This document shows positions 1-7,543 of a stretch of 64,000 nt of DNA, piece by piece. The position numbers and the translations under genes were made by a program. The stretch comes from JAADCS01 sp964473735. GTDB taxonomy: Bacteria; Hydrothermota; Hydrothermia; LBFQ01. The notes below the pieces were generated by a model. The model did no database searches and was not told the DNA's origin. It worked only from the letters and a program-made list of their open reading frames with translations. The DNA lies in assembly GCA_964473735.1 (NCBI GenBank), contig CAYYQD010000002.1, positions 1 through 64,000 of the forward strand. The letters run 5' to 3'. Numbering within the stretch: the first letter of the stretch is position 1; the number at the start of each line of letters is the position of its first letter.

Positions 1-391
1 CTAAGAGTATCTTCAGCTTGAGCTTACGGGAGACCTTCATCTTCAGCAGTCTCTTCGCCTCCTTTGACTTAGGGTACAGGCGCCCTATATCCACTAAGTA
101 GGATAGCCTGTGGGTTCTCCTGTACAGATGCTTGAGTACGGTATAGGTCTTAGGGCAGGGAGGGGTACTGACAACCGGTGATCCCCTGGCAGCGAGGCGG
201 TCGCACACCATACGACACGCTCTACCTTCTCGCTTATGACAGAGCTTTCGCATTATTGCCCTAACCTGAGCACGAGGGGTTGAGGGAAGGGTAGCCTTAA
301 CGACTAACAGGTAAGGCTCTATCTCCGGGTACAGACGTGCGAGCGAATCCACCGTACGGGCATTCCACGTTATACCAATGAGCAGGAGCAT
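1..391 (-). CDS. Unrecognised basic protein, 3' end beyond the window
   Basis: The reverse frame is open from an ATG at 391 to the window edge (130 codons, no stop), so the gene is cut at its 3' end. AGGTGA lies 7 bases before the ATG, and the start is 7 bases past the stop of the epimerase gene upstream, so it reads as the next gene of that operon. The protein is rich in Arg and Lys, has four Cys in residues 50-80 and a stretch YRRTHRLSYLVD at residues 90-101. I do not recognise the family. A similar stretch (RKTHRL followed by KYLID) occurs in the decayed DNA at 11278-11457, so this may be one copy of a repeated gene. Confidence 0.5.
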   Translation of the reverse strand, partial: MLLLIGITWNARTVDSLARLYPEIEPYLLVVKATLPSTPRAQVRAIMRKLCHKREGRACRMVCDRLAARGSPVVSTPPCPKTYTVLKHLYRRTHRLSYLVDIGRLYPKSKEAKRLLKMKVSRKLKLKILL

Positions 392-398
392 GGTCGTA

Positions 399-851
399 TC
401 ACCTGTCCTTACGGCTCCAGTCGTAGGGTATATCGCCGTGGGCGGGGCGCCTCAACTCGTCCGGGTTAGAGTGGTCGTAGGGTCGGGTTATGACGTTTAT
501 AACTATGGCTTCGTGCTCGCCTACGTTCTTAAAGCCGTGCCAGACGAGGGGGGGGACCTTAACCAGTATGGGGTTATGGACGCCCATGTAAAACTCGTTT
601 ATCTCCCCGTGGGTCGGGCTTCCGTCCCTGTCGTCGTACAGTACGAGTTTTATCATACCGTGGATGCAGGTTATGAAGTCGGTCTGAAGGCGGTGGGCGT
701 GCCACGCCTTTACAACGCCGGGGTAGGCGGTCGTGAAATACACCTGTCCGAAGCCCTCGTATATGTCGTCGTCTGCGCGCAGTATCTCCGCTAACCTTCC
801 CCTGTCGTCCGGTATTACCTTCAGTCTCTTTACGGCTACGCCCCTTATCAT
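399..851 (-). CDS. RmlC-like cupin, probable nucleotide-sugar epimerase
   Basis: This 150-residue single-domain cupin resembles the dTDP-4-dehydrorhamnose 3,5-epimerase family, whose members modify nucleotide-linked sugars for surface polysaccharides. The sequence shows AWHAH near residue 50, HGMIKLVLYDDR at 64-75 and the family-like PLVWHGFKN at 101-109. It is shorter than a typical RmlC, and the canonical RGLHYQ-type stretch is replaced by KAWHAH, so a related sugar isomerase or a WxcM-like cupin is also possible. I choose ATG 851, which overlaps the stop of the preceding gene as ATGA and follows GAGGAAGGG. A start at 878 would overlap that gene by 31 bases. It is the third gene of the YfhO operon, consistent with cell-surface glycan work. 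Confidence 0.75.
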   Translation of the reverse strand: MIRGVAVKRLKVIPDDRGRLAEILRADDDIYEGFGQVYFTTAYPGVVKAWHAHRLQTDFITCIHGMIKLVLYDDRDGSPTHGEINEFYMGVHNPILVKVPPLVWHGFKNVGEHEAIVINVITRPYDHSNPDELRRPAHGDIPYDWSRKDR

Positions 852-1075
852 CTTCCCTTCCTCAGGAAAAGCATCCATCCTAATACCCCACCCACCACCG
901 CCACACCGAAGGACACCAGCACGTAGTTATCCGGGTACTTGAAGGCACCCATCAGTCCGGCGAAGAAGGAGGAGAGACCCAGAAGTACCCAGAGTCTAAG
1001 ACGTTCGGGATACAGGATGTACAGGAATATGCTGATGAAGAAGAGGCCGAAGAAGGCAAAACCCAGCTGGTTCAT
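848..1075 (-). CDS. Small hydrophobic membrane protein
   Basis: A 75-residue protein with about three hydrophobic stretches (residues 5-20, 29-45 and 50-70) and short basic or acidic turns between them. Its start overlaps the yfhO stop and its stop overlaps the epimerase start, both as ATGA, so all three are translationally coupled. I do not recognise a family. The context suggests an accessory of lipid-linked sugar or surface glycan assembly, which is inference from neighbours only. Confidence 0.65.
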   Translation of the reverse strand: MNQLGFAFFGLFFISIFLYILYPERLRLWVLLGLSSFFAGLMGAFKYPDNYVLVSFGVAVVGGVLGWMLFLRKGR

Positions 1076-3279
1076 CTGCGCCTTCGTACGAGTACCACGC
1101 CAGCAGCAGATAGGGCGACCACAAGGACGAAACCTACGGCGTAGAGGGTCAGGGATAGTCTCTCAAGAGGACTGGAGTACCGGAACAGTACCTCGTGTCT
1201 GCCGGGGCCTATGGAGAAGGCCATGAAGGTCCCTTTGTATCGGTTTATCTTAACGGGTTCCCCATCAACGTAGGCGTGCCAGTGAGGGTACCAGTTCTCC
1301 GTCAGGACGAAGTCGCACCTTTCGGGGACCTCCACCTCTGCCCTGTATTTGCCGTTTATGTAATCGTACTCCTTCACCTTCGCCAGTACGACGGAGTCTC
1401 CGCACTGGGCGTAGAAGCGGGGGAAGTAGTCGGGGTTAAAGAGTACCGTTAGCCTCCCATCGTTGAAGACCTCCCGGTACTTGGAAAGGTAGGAGGCGAA
1501 CCCCATGAGGACGGGGTCGTCCCTCTTCTGCGCCTCCTGAAAGGCCGCCTCCCGCATGCCCACGGGGGCGATTATGTACTTCGTGTTTATGCTGTCTAAT
1601 ATAGGGAAGTGCCTTATGAGTCTCTCGCAGTTGAAGGGGTTGAACATCAAGGCCTTACACCCCAGATACTCCTGGTAGGACTGCATCTGCTGACCGTGGT
1701 GCCCACCTACGAACTGGACGCCGAAGAGGGCGAGGTAGTTGTCCTCGGGCCTGTATCCGAAGTCCAGTACCCGGTATATCCCGGGATGTTTTACGAAGTA
1801 ATCGGCGATATCGTCCGGAGCGAAGTGCTCCGTTTCGTTTATGGGCTTTATGAACTTACCCTTCAGGAGGAAGCTCTCGCCGTAGCCCAACAGGGCCAGC
1901 ACTAAGGCGGCGGTCGTTACCTTCAGGTTGGGGTTCTTCAGAACGGCCCAAACGAGGAGCCATATACCTAAGGTGCGGATGAGGGCGAACATCCTGTCCC
2001 CGGACGTGGCCGCGAATATCTCTTCTACCCTCGGGTTGTACGCGAAGGAGCCGGACTTCAGGGCCAGACCGGATCCCGCTAAGAGAAGCAGCAGAGCGAC
2101 GACCACACCCCCTACGAGGACCCTGGGAAGGATCTTCTTACTCTCCTCAAGGTGGAGGAGGGCGAAGCCCGAGAGGGCGAGGGCCACGAAGCCCAGAGGT
2201 ATGGCCGCCATGGACTGCGCACGGAAGAGCTTGAGACCCGGCAGTACGGCGTGGAAGAGGTGGAATAGGAGGTTCACCTTCGCCGTCATGAAGGTCATCA
2301 GGAGGAAGGCCGATACGAGGAGAGCCACGACCCTCCACCTCCGGTAGGCCACCAGCCCGCCGACTACGGCGAGGAAGACCAGTACGGCCCCTAAGTACTC
2401 CGTGTTTATCTTGAAGGGGTTGGACCCCCAGTAGGTCTCAAACACTCCGGAGTAGAGGCCAAAGAAGACGGAGACGAAGTCGGCCCAGTCAAGGGACCAC
2501 GTTTTAGAGAAGGATAGGCTCTTCGTCTCCCCTCGGACGGAGAACTTCGTTATGTACTCGTACTGCGGGAAGAGGAAGGGCGCCCCTATCATCAGGGCTA
2601 TGAGCACGGCCAATAACCCCAAACCCAGAACCTTTAGGGCGTGTCCGTAGTTTCCCTTTCTGAACTCAACTATCAGATAGGTTAGGGCGTAGATTATCGC
2701 TATCACACCCACGTAATACACTATCTGAACGTGATGGGCCACTATGATGAGTCCTCCGAAGAGCCCGAGGAGGGAGGCGTAGAGGACGCTCCCCGTGAAG
2801 GTACCCTCAAGCGCCCAGAACACCCCCGGCACGTACGCGGCTATCACCATCTTGGCGATGTGGCCGCTATAGACCATGCTCGTCCAGAAGAGGCCGAAGG
2901 CGTACAGGGTGGCCAAAGCCCCGGACCACTCAACCTTCAGACCTATCTTCCGGAGATAGAGGTAAGAGAAGGTGAAACCGATCAGGGAGTGTATGAAGAG
3001 GGTAAGGGCGGCAGCGTGGCCGGGAGTAGTTAGCATACGGAGTATTTGGTTTATGGGGTAGAAGCTGTCGGCGTGGGGCGCTCCCCAGAAGGGAAGACCC
3101 CCGAATACGAAAGGCTCCCACTCCGGAGGGGGAAACTTGAGGGAGGCCATCTTCCAGAAGGGGTAGGAGGAGGTCAGGAAGTCCGTCATAACGAAGGTAT
3201 GTCCCGGAACCCACCCCGGATAGAAGTATATCAGGGATAGGGCGAAGACGAGGGCAAACCACTTCCAGAACCTGTCCAT
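1072..3279 (-). CDS. YfhO-family polytopic membrane protein
   Basis: A 735-residue integral membrane protein with more than ten hydrophobic segments and a C-terminal periplasmic beta-rich domain (about residues 520-700), ending in one more membrane segment and a basic tail VLVRRRR. The architecture and the LFRAQSMAAIPLGFVALALS region match YfhO-type GT-C fold proteins, which in Firmicutes transfer sugars to lipoteichoic acid or lipid carriers. The C-terminal ENWYPHWHAYVDGEPVKINR is typical of the family. It leads an operon with a small membrane protein and the cupin epimerase. The ATG follows a TAGAAT box by 8 bases with no Shine-Dalgarno site. The sugar donor and acceptor cannot be read from sequence. 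Confidence 0.8.
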   Translation of the reverse strand: MDRFWKWFALVFALSLIYFYPGWVPGHTFVMTDFLTSSYPFWKMASLKFPPPEWEPFVFGGLPFWGAPHADSFYPINQILRMLTTPGHAAALTLFIHSLIGFTFSYLYLRKIGLKVEWSGALATLYAFGLFWTSMVYSGHIAKMVIAAYVPGVFWALEGTFTGSVLYASLLGLFGGLIIVAHHVQIVYYVGVIAIIYALTYLIVEFRKGNYGHALKVLGLGLLAVLIALMIGAPFLFPQYEYITKFSVRGETKSLSFSKTWSLDWADFVSVFFGLYSGVFETYWGSNPFKINTEYLGAVLVFLAVVGGLVAYRRWRVVALLVSAFLLMTFMTAKVNLLFHLFHAVLPGLKLFRAQSMAAIPLGFVALALSGFALLHLEESKKILPRVLVGGVVVALLLLLAGSGLALKSGSFAYNPRVEEIFAATSGDRMFALIRTLGIWLLVWAVLKNPNLKVTTAALVLALLGYGESFLLKGKFIKPINETEHFAPDDIADYFVKHPGIYRVLDFGYRPEDNYLALFGVQFVGGHHGQQMQSYQEYLGCKALMFNPFNCERLIRHFPILDSINTKYIIAPVGMREAAFQEAQKRDDPVLMGFASYLSKYREVFNDGRLTVLFNPDYFPRFYAQCGDSVVLAKVKEYDYINGKYRAEVEVPERCDFVLTENWYPHWHAYVDGEPVKINRYKGTFMAFSIGPGRHEVLFRYSSPLERLSLTLYAVGFVLVVALSAAGVVLVRRRR

Positions 3280-3287
3280 TGGGGGGA

Positions 3288-3293
3288 ATTCTA
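3288..3293 (-). promoter_or_regulatory. -10 box of yfhO
   Basis: TAGAAT with 8 bases to the ATG at 3279. The hexamer shares its TAG with the stop codon of the PASTA gene, so the operon promoter lies in the end of the upstream gene. Confidence 0.65.
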
Positions 3294-3875
3294 AGGGGGG
3301 GTGGTGGTATCGGCCTCCGTGGTGTCGGGACCGAACAGGAGGGAGTCGGGTGGCTCCTCACCGTAGTACAGGATAACGGTGCTACCTATAGGAACGGAAG
3401 AGCCGGGGGGAGGGTACATCTTCATAACGTATCCCGGCTCCTCATCAAGGGTGTATATGGCCTCGGTCTTGACCGTAAAACCTACGTCCTCAAGGGACTT
3501 AACGGCCTCCTCAAGGGCCATGCCCACCAGGTCGGGCACCGTCTTGCTCTTAGCCCCGGAGGACACCGTGAGATACACCGTCCTGCCCCGTTTTACGACC
3601 GTTCCGGGCTGTGGGTCCTGCCCCACGACCGTTCCGGCTGGGGCGTTAAGGCTGGGCACCGTGGTATCTATGACCGCCCGCAGACCCCTCTCCTTCGCTA
3701 TGGCCTTGGCCTTTTCCACGGCCATCTCTGTGAGCTTGGGTACGGTGGTCGTGGCCCACCTCCGCTGCGCTATAGGCATGACGAAACCTAAGAGTAGGTC
3801 AAGGAGGAAGTACCATACGACGATCCAGACACCGACGTAGAGCAGAAACCTGAATGCGGTGAAGATCCTACCCAT
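3291..3875 (-). CDS. Membrane-anchored PASTA-domain protein
   Basis: This 194-residue protein has one N-terminal membrane helix (about residues 5-33) followed by two PASTA repeats. The first contains PSLNAPAGTVVGQDPQPGTVV, the second TVPDLVGMALEEAVKSLEDVGF, and a Pro/Thr/Asp-rich tail follows. PASTA domains bind muropeptides or beta-lactams in PBPs and Ser/Thr kinases, but no kinase or transpeptidase domain is attached here, so this would be a stand-alone peptidoglycan-sensing or scaffolding protein. I use ATG 3875, which overlaps the TGA of the B12-binding gene; an alternative start at 3914 would lie inside that gene. Confidence 0.8.
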   Translation of the reverse strand: MGRIFTAFRFLLYVGVWIVVWYFLLDLLLGFVMPIAQRRWATTTVPKLTEMAVEKAKAIAKERGLRAVIDTTVPSLNAPAGTVVGQDPQPGTVVKRGRTVYLTVSSGAKSKTVPDLVGMALEEAVKSLEDVGFTVKTEAIYTLDEEPGYVMKMYPPPGSSVPIGSTVILYYGEEPPDSLLFGPDTTEADTTTPP

Positions 3876-4303
3876 CAGGAGGCCTTCTTCTTCAGACGGT
3901 TCTCCTCGTACCACCTGTTAAGGTAATCTATTATCTCCTGAAGAGGTGCACCCGGACCGAATATCTTTCCCACCCCCATCTCCTCAAGCTTTCGGGCATC
4001 TTCGTCCGGAATTATCCCACCGCCGAAGAGGAGGACGTCGTCCATCCCCTTCTCCTTCATGAGCTTAAGGATCTTCGGGAAGTAGGTCATGTGGGCCCCG
4101 GACAGTATGGAGATCCCTATGGCGTCCACGTCCTCCTGAAGGGCCATATTCACCACGTTCTCCGCCGTCTGGTGTAGTCCCGTATATACCACCTCCATCC
4201 CGGCGTCCCTGAGTGCCCTGACGATTATCTTGGCTCCCCTGTCGTGTCCGTCCAGGCCGACCTTGGCTATGAGAACCTTTATAGGTTTCCTCTTTTCGGC
4301 CAT
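3875..4303 (-). CDS. Methylmalonyl-CoA mutase, B12-binding (small) subunit
   Basis: A 142-residue stand-alone cobalamin-binding domain. The signature KVGLDGHDRGAKIIVRALRDAG with its cofactor-ligating His (DGHDRG near residue 18), GISILSGAH near 83-91 and FGGGIIPDED near 113-122 is characteristic of the C-terminal domain of methylmalonyl-CoA mutase, which interconverts succinyl-CoA and methylmalonyl-CoA. The catalytic large subunit is not in this window. It is divergent from the biotin carboxylase gene 62 bases away, consistent with a propionyl-CoA/methylmalonyl-CoA pathway. The ATG follows TAAAAT by 8 bases. Confidence 0.9.
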   Translation of the reverse strand: MAEKRKPIKVLIAKVGLDGHDRGAKIIVRALRDAGMEVVYTGLHQTAENVVNMALQEDVDAIGISILSGAHMTYFPKILKLMKEKGMDDVLLFGGGIIPDEDARKLEEMGVGKIFGPGAPLQEIIDYLNRWYEENRLKKKAS

Positions 4304-4311
4304 GTCTAAGC

Positions 4312-4317
4312 ATTTTA
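4312..4317 (-). promoter_or_regulatory. -10 box of the B12-binding subunit gene
   Basis: TAAAAT on the reverse strand, 8 bases before ATG 4303. It lies 35 bases from the divergent accC box. Confidence 0.65.
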
Positions 4318-4352
4318 AGGGAGAAGGGCAAAACGGGGGACGACTTCCCGTT

Positions 4353-4358
4353 TAAAAT
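4353..4358 (+). promoter_or_regulatory. -10 box of accC, decides its start
   Basis: TAAAAT overlaps the ATG at 4357, so that ATG is unlikely to be the start. GTG 4366 lies 7 bases downstream, the usual spacing in this genome. Confidence 0.65.
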
Positions 4359-4365
4359 GCCCGGC

Positions 4366-5820
4366 GTGAAGGTCTTAGTGGCCAACAGGGGGGAGATAGC
4401 CGTACGTATTCACAGGACCCTATCCGAGATGGGTTTTCGCAGCGTGGGGATATACACGGAGGCGGACGAGGGATGGCCCTTTACGTACGAGCTGGACGAG
4501 GTCCATCCCGTAGGGTCCTACCTGAACATAGACGAAGTGTTGGACGTCGCCCTCAGAAGTGGGGCCAGATACGTACATCCCGGATACGGATTCTTAGCAG
4601 AGAACCCGGACTTCGCCAGAAGGGTGGAGGAGGCAGGATTGACCTTTATCGGCCCCTCCCCCGAGGCCATGGAGATGGTGGGGGACAAGGCGAAGGCCAA
4701 GGAGGTGGCCCGGAGGGTGGGCGTTCCTACGGTGCCGGGATCTGCTCCCTCCGACGACCCCGACCTCCTCCTTAGGGAAGTGGAGAGGATAGGCCTCCCC
4801 GTACTCCTTAAAGCCGTAGCCGGAGGTGGGGGGAAGGGGATGAGGGTGGTGAGGGAGAGGGAGAACCTGAGGGAGGTGATACTGTCCGCCCGGAGGGAGG
4901 CCTTAGGAGCCTTCGGGGATCCCCGGCTGATGGTTGAGAGGTACGTCTTCCCCGCCAGACACATAGAGGTGCAGGTGATAGCGGATCACCACGGGAACGT
5001 ACTGGTGTTAGGTGAGAGGGAGTGTTCCCTTCAGAGAAGGCACCAGAAGATACTGGAGGAGACCCCGTCCGTAGCCTTAGACGAGGACCTCAGGAGGAGG
5101 TTGTACGACTACGCCCGGCGGATAGTTGAGGGGGTGGGATACACCAACGCGGGTACGGTTGAGTTCCTGTACGACGAAGAGAGACGGGAGTTCTACTTCC
5201 TTGAGGTGAACGCCCGCCTACAGGTGGAGCACCCCATAACGGAGATGGTGACGGGTCTTGACCTCGTGAGGCTCCAGATGGAGGTGGCCATGGGCAGGCC
5301 TCTACCCATCAAACAGGAGGATGTGGCGGTGCGGGGGCACGCGATTGAGGTACGCCTGTACGCCGAGGATCCGGAGAGGGACTTCCTGCCATCATCCGGG
5401 AGGATAGAGGCTCTGGAGTTTCCCCACATGCCCGGCCTCCGCATAGACGCGGGGGTAATTGAGGGTACGGAGGTGTCCCACCTCTACGACCCCATGGTGG
5501 CGAAGGTCATATCTTACGCCCCCGACAGGGAGCAGGCCCGCCGCAGGCTTATAGACGCCCTGAAACGTACCCTCATCTTCGGCCCGAAAACCAACCTACA
5601 CTTCCTGATATACCTCCTTGAGAGCGACGAGTACGCGTCCGGAAGGACCTACACCCACACGGTCGGAGGGATCTTAGGACGGTACCTGAACGAGGATTTC
5701 CAGCTCCCTGAAGATATACGGGAGTTCGTCCGCACTCTCCGTACGGTCCGAAGAGCGGAGGTATCGGACATCGGGGAAGGGGACCTGTACAGGAGGGTTA
5801 GGCCCGCTATTTACCCGTGA
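4366..5820 (+). CDS. accC: Biotin carboxylase subunit
   Basis: The protein has 484 residues and the full biotin-carboxylase/ATP-grasp layout: N-terminal KVLVANRGEIAVRI, the glycine-rich ATP loop AVAGGGGKGM, ERECSLQRRHQKILEE, and EVNARLQVEHPITEMVTGLDLV in the active site. It carboxylates biotin on a carrier protein with ATP and bicarbonate, for acetyl-CoA or propionyl-CoA carboxylase. No biotin-carrier or carboxyltransferase gene is adjacent. The divergent B12-mutase subunit favours a propionyl-CoA role, but a fatty-acid role is equally open. I take GTG 4366 rather than ATG 4357 because the -10 box overlaps the latter and the GTG gives the normal family N-terminus. The 3' end overlaps the convergent lipoprotein gene by 14 bases. 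Confidence 0.93.
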   Translation: MKVLVANRGEIAVRIHRTLSEMGFRSVGIYTEADEGWPFTYELDEVHPVGSYLNIDEVLDVALRSGARYVHPGYGFLAENPDFARRVEEAGLTFIGPSPEAMEMVGDKAKAKEVARRVGVPTVPGSAPSDDPDLLLREVERIGLPVLLKAVAGGGGKGMRVVRERENLREVILSARREALGAFGDPRLMVERYVFPARHIEVQVIADHHGNVLVLGERECSLQRRHQKILEETPSVALDEDLRRRLYDYARRIVEGVGYTNAGTVEFLYDEERREFYFLEVNARLQVEHPITEMVTGLDLVRLQMEVAMGRPLPIKQEDVAVRGHAIEVRLYAEDPERDFLPSSGRIEALEFPHMPGLRIDAGVIEGTEVSHLYDPMVAKVISYAPDREQARRRLIDALKRTLIFGPKTNLHFLIYLLESDEYASGRTYTHTVGGILGRYLNEDFQLPEDIREFVRTLRTVRRAEVSDIGEGDLYRRVRPAIYP

Positions 5821-7201
5821 TTCGTTCGTGCTCCGCCTTCAGGATCTCAATCTTCAGGCTCCCTATAACCGACATGATGGTAGCCTGCTTCTCAAGGCTG
5901 CCGTGCTGTAGGCCTATGCGATAGGGCCTCGCCGGAAACTCTCCGTAGACCGGGTCCACCGGAACCCATTTACCACCTATCCACGATACGTTCCACGCGT
6001 GGTAGTAGAAGCCGTCCCCCTGATACACCAACCCCACCATTATGTCCGTCGGTATGCCGGCGGCTCTGGATAGGGCAGCGTAGAGGGTGGCGTGCTCGTT
6101 GCAGTCTCCGTAGCGATCCTTGAGTACCTGCTTGGCCGTGGGTATGGTGACGGACCCTCTCTTCTCAAGGTTGCCGTACACCCACTCCATTATAGCCTTA
6201 GCCTTCTCAAGGTCCGTGCGCTTCCCCGCCGTTATCTCCTTCGCCAGAGAGCGGATTTCGGGGTCATCAACCTCAAGGAACTGGGTGGGCTGAAGGTACC
6301 GCTTCAGGCTGTCCGGAGGTTTGGACGTGCTCCCTTTGAGAACTTTCGGGTAGGTTATATCAACCACGAAGGTATCTCCACTCTCCTCAAGTACCTTCTG
6401 ATTGGCGAAGTTCAAGGTCAGATCCCCCTTGAGAGGGTACATCCTGACCCGGAGATGCACGAGAGTGCTCAGGTCCCCTATAGGTTCTCCGGTAGGCCGC
6501 ACGGCGTACAGGGAGAGAACGTTAAAGGGTTCAACGGGTGCCTTTGCCCTCTCCGGTGGTTCGGCCACTATGTCCATCTTGAGGGGCTGATTCTGAAGGA
6601 GGAGCCTACCGTCCTTCACGTGGGCACGCACCACTATGCCGTGGGCGTTCAACTTCCAGAGGGTATCGCTCTCCCTTACGACCTCCGCGTCCATGAAGGA
6701 GGCGACCGAAGGGTCAAAATAGGAGTACTTCCCGTCCTTCAGGAGGCCAACGGCGGCGGAGAAGACGAAGCTCTGGGGAGTAAGGAGTGGTCCGGATAAG
6801 TCGTACTGAAAACGTTGAGGTGACCCCTGAAGGGGCTTGTAGGTCACGTAGAACTTCCCGTCCTTTACCTCACCTCTGGCCTCAACCGTGGCGTCCTGAG
6901 TTGCCATGCTAAAGAACAACGTCCTTACGCCCCCGTCCTCACCCACCGTAGCCCTCTCTCTGGTGCGCATCTCCTTCACCAGACCCAACATTATGACCTT
7001 TATGTACATCTCCTCCGAGAAGTCCCACACCCCCCCCTTCCTGTAGGCCTTCATCTCCTCCCAGCCGGCCCTCTGGCCCAGCATATACACGCTCCCGATG
7101 AAATGAAAGTCCGGTTTCCGTTCAACCTCCGTCTTACCGCCTTCCCCTCCTGCTCCTCCGCAGGATAGGATGAGGGGTAATAGCAAAAGCGCCCTCTTCA
7201 C
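5807..7201 (-). CDS. Transglutaminase-like domain lipoprotein
   Basis: A 464-residue exported lipoprotein with signal MKRALLLLPLILSC (lipobox LILS-C, Cys 14). Residues about 320-430 hold a transglutaminase/protease-like core: the nucleophile in YGDCNEHATLYAALSRAAGI, then His in YYHAWNV and Asp in WVPVDPVYG complete a Cys-His-Asp triad. The N-terminal 300 residues are beta-rich and unassigned. Such proteins may crosslink or cleave envelope proteins; the substrate is unknown. The gene starts at GTG 7201, 7 bases after TAGAAT. It ends inside the last codons of accC on the other strand. Confidence 0.85.
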   Translation of the reverse strand: MKRALLLLPLILSCGGAGGEGGKTEVERKPDFHFIGSVYMLGQRAGWEEMKAYRKGGVWDFSEEMYIKVIMLGLVKEMRTRERATVGEDGGVRTLFFSMATQDATVEARGEVKDGKFYVTYKPLQGSPQRFQYDLSGPLLTPQSFVFSAAVGLLKDGKYSYFDPSVASFMDAEVVRESDTLWKLNAHGIVVRAHVKDGRLLLQNQPLKMDIVAEPPERAKAPVEPFNVLSLYAVRPTGEPIGDLSTLVHLRVRMYPLKGDLTLNFANQKVLEESGDTFVVDITYPKVLKGSTSKPPDSLKRYLQPTQFLEVDDPEIRSLAKEITAGKRTDLEKAKAIMEWVYGNLEKRGSVTIPTAKQVLKDRYGDCNEHATLYAALSRAAGIPTDIMVGLVYQGDGFYYHAWNVSWIGGKWVPVDPVYGEFPARPYRIGLQHGSLEKQATIMSVIGSLKIEILKAEHERITGK

Positions 7202-7208
7202 GTGGGCT

Positions 7209-7214
7209 ATTCTA
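7209..7214 (-). promoter_or_regulatory. -10 box of the transglutaminase lipoprotein
   Basis: TAGAAT, 7 bases before GTG 7201. Confidence 0.6.
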
Positions 7215-7531
7215 AAGGCGTCCCACTCAAGAACCCTGATGCGTTCTATCTATGCCCTACCGAATTTGTCGGCATGGGTACCATTAGGGCTTTTAGGGCG
7301 AACGGTCAAAATATGGGACATTAGAAGGTGTTGCACTATCGGAAGGATGTAGTGGCAGTATCACTTTGGGTATGAAACTAAGGGAAGTGATACCGGTTAG
7401 CGTTCTACAATGACAACATCCCTGTACGATTACCATCTTACAGCGGCATTTCTGGCATCACAAAACCGCGAAAACCCACCCGTACAGCGGTATGAACATA
7501 AAGCGCGAAGTAATACCGCACCCGCACCGTT
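7215..7531 (+). other. Non-coding divergent intergenic region
   Basis: This gap separates the divergent lipoprotein and helicase genes and is visibly richer in A+T than its surroundings. It contains one 38-base palindromic repeat (7357-7394). The stretch at about 7293-7352 resembles DNA flanking the repeat copy at 29329, so part of the gap may be remnant mobile DNA. I see no credible gene or RNA here. Confidence 0.5.
7357..7394 (+). repeat. 38-base palindromic repeat, copy 1
   Basis: The outer arms GTATCACTT (7358-7366) and AAGTGATAC (7385-7393) are a perfect 9-base inverted repeat. The inner half-site TTTGGGTA follows the left arm. Length and layout match the copies at 17963, 29329, 42675 and 59723. 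Confidence 0.85.
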
Positions 7532-7537
7532 TAGAAT
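7532..7537 (+). promoter_or_regulatory. -10 box of the SF1 helicase gene
   Basis: TAGAAT, 6 bases before ATG 7544. Confidence 0.6.
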
Positions 7538-7543
7538 CCACGG

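Noticed and set aside
6092..6799. 235-codon forward frame opposite the transglutaminase lipoprotein
   Set aside because: Shadow frame caused by codon bias; the opposite strand has a lipobox and a complete catalytic triad.
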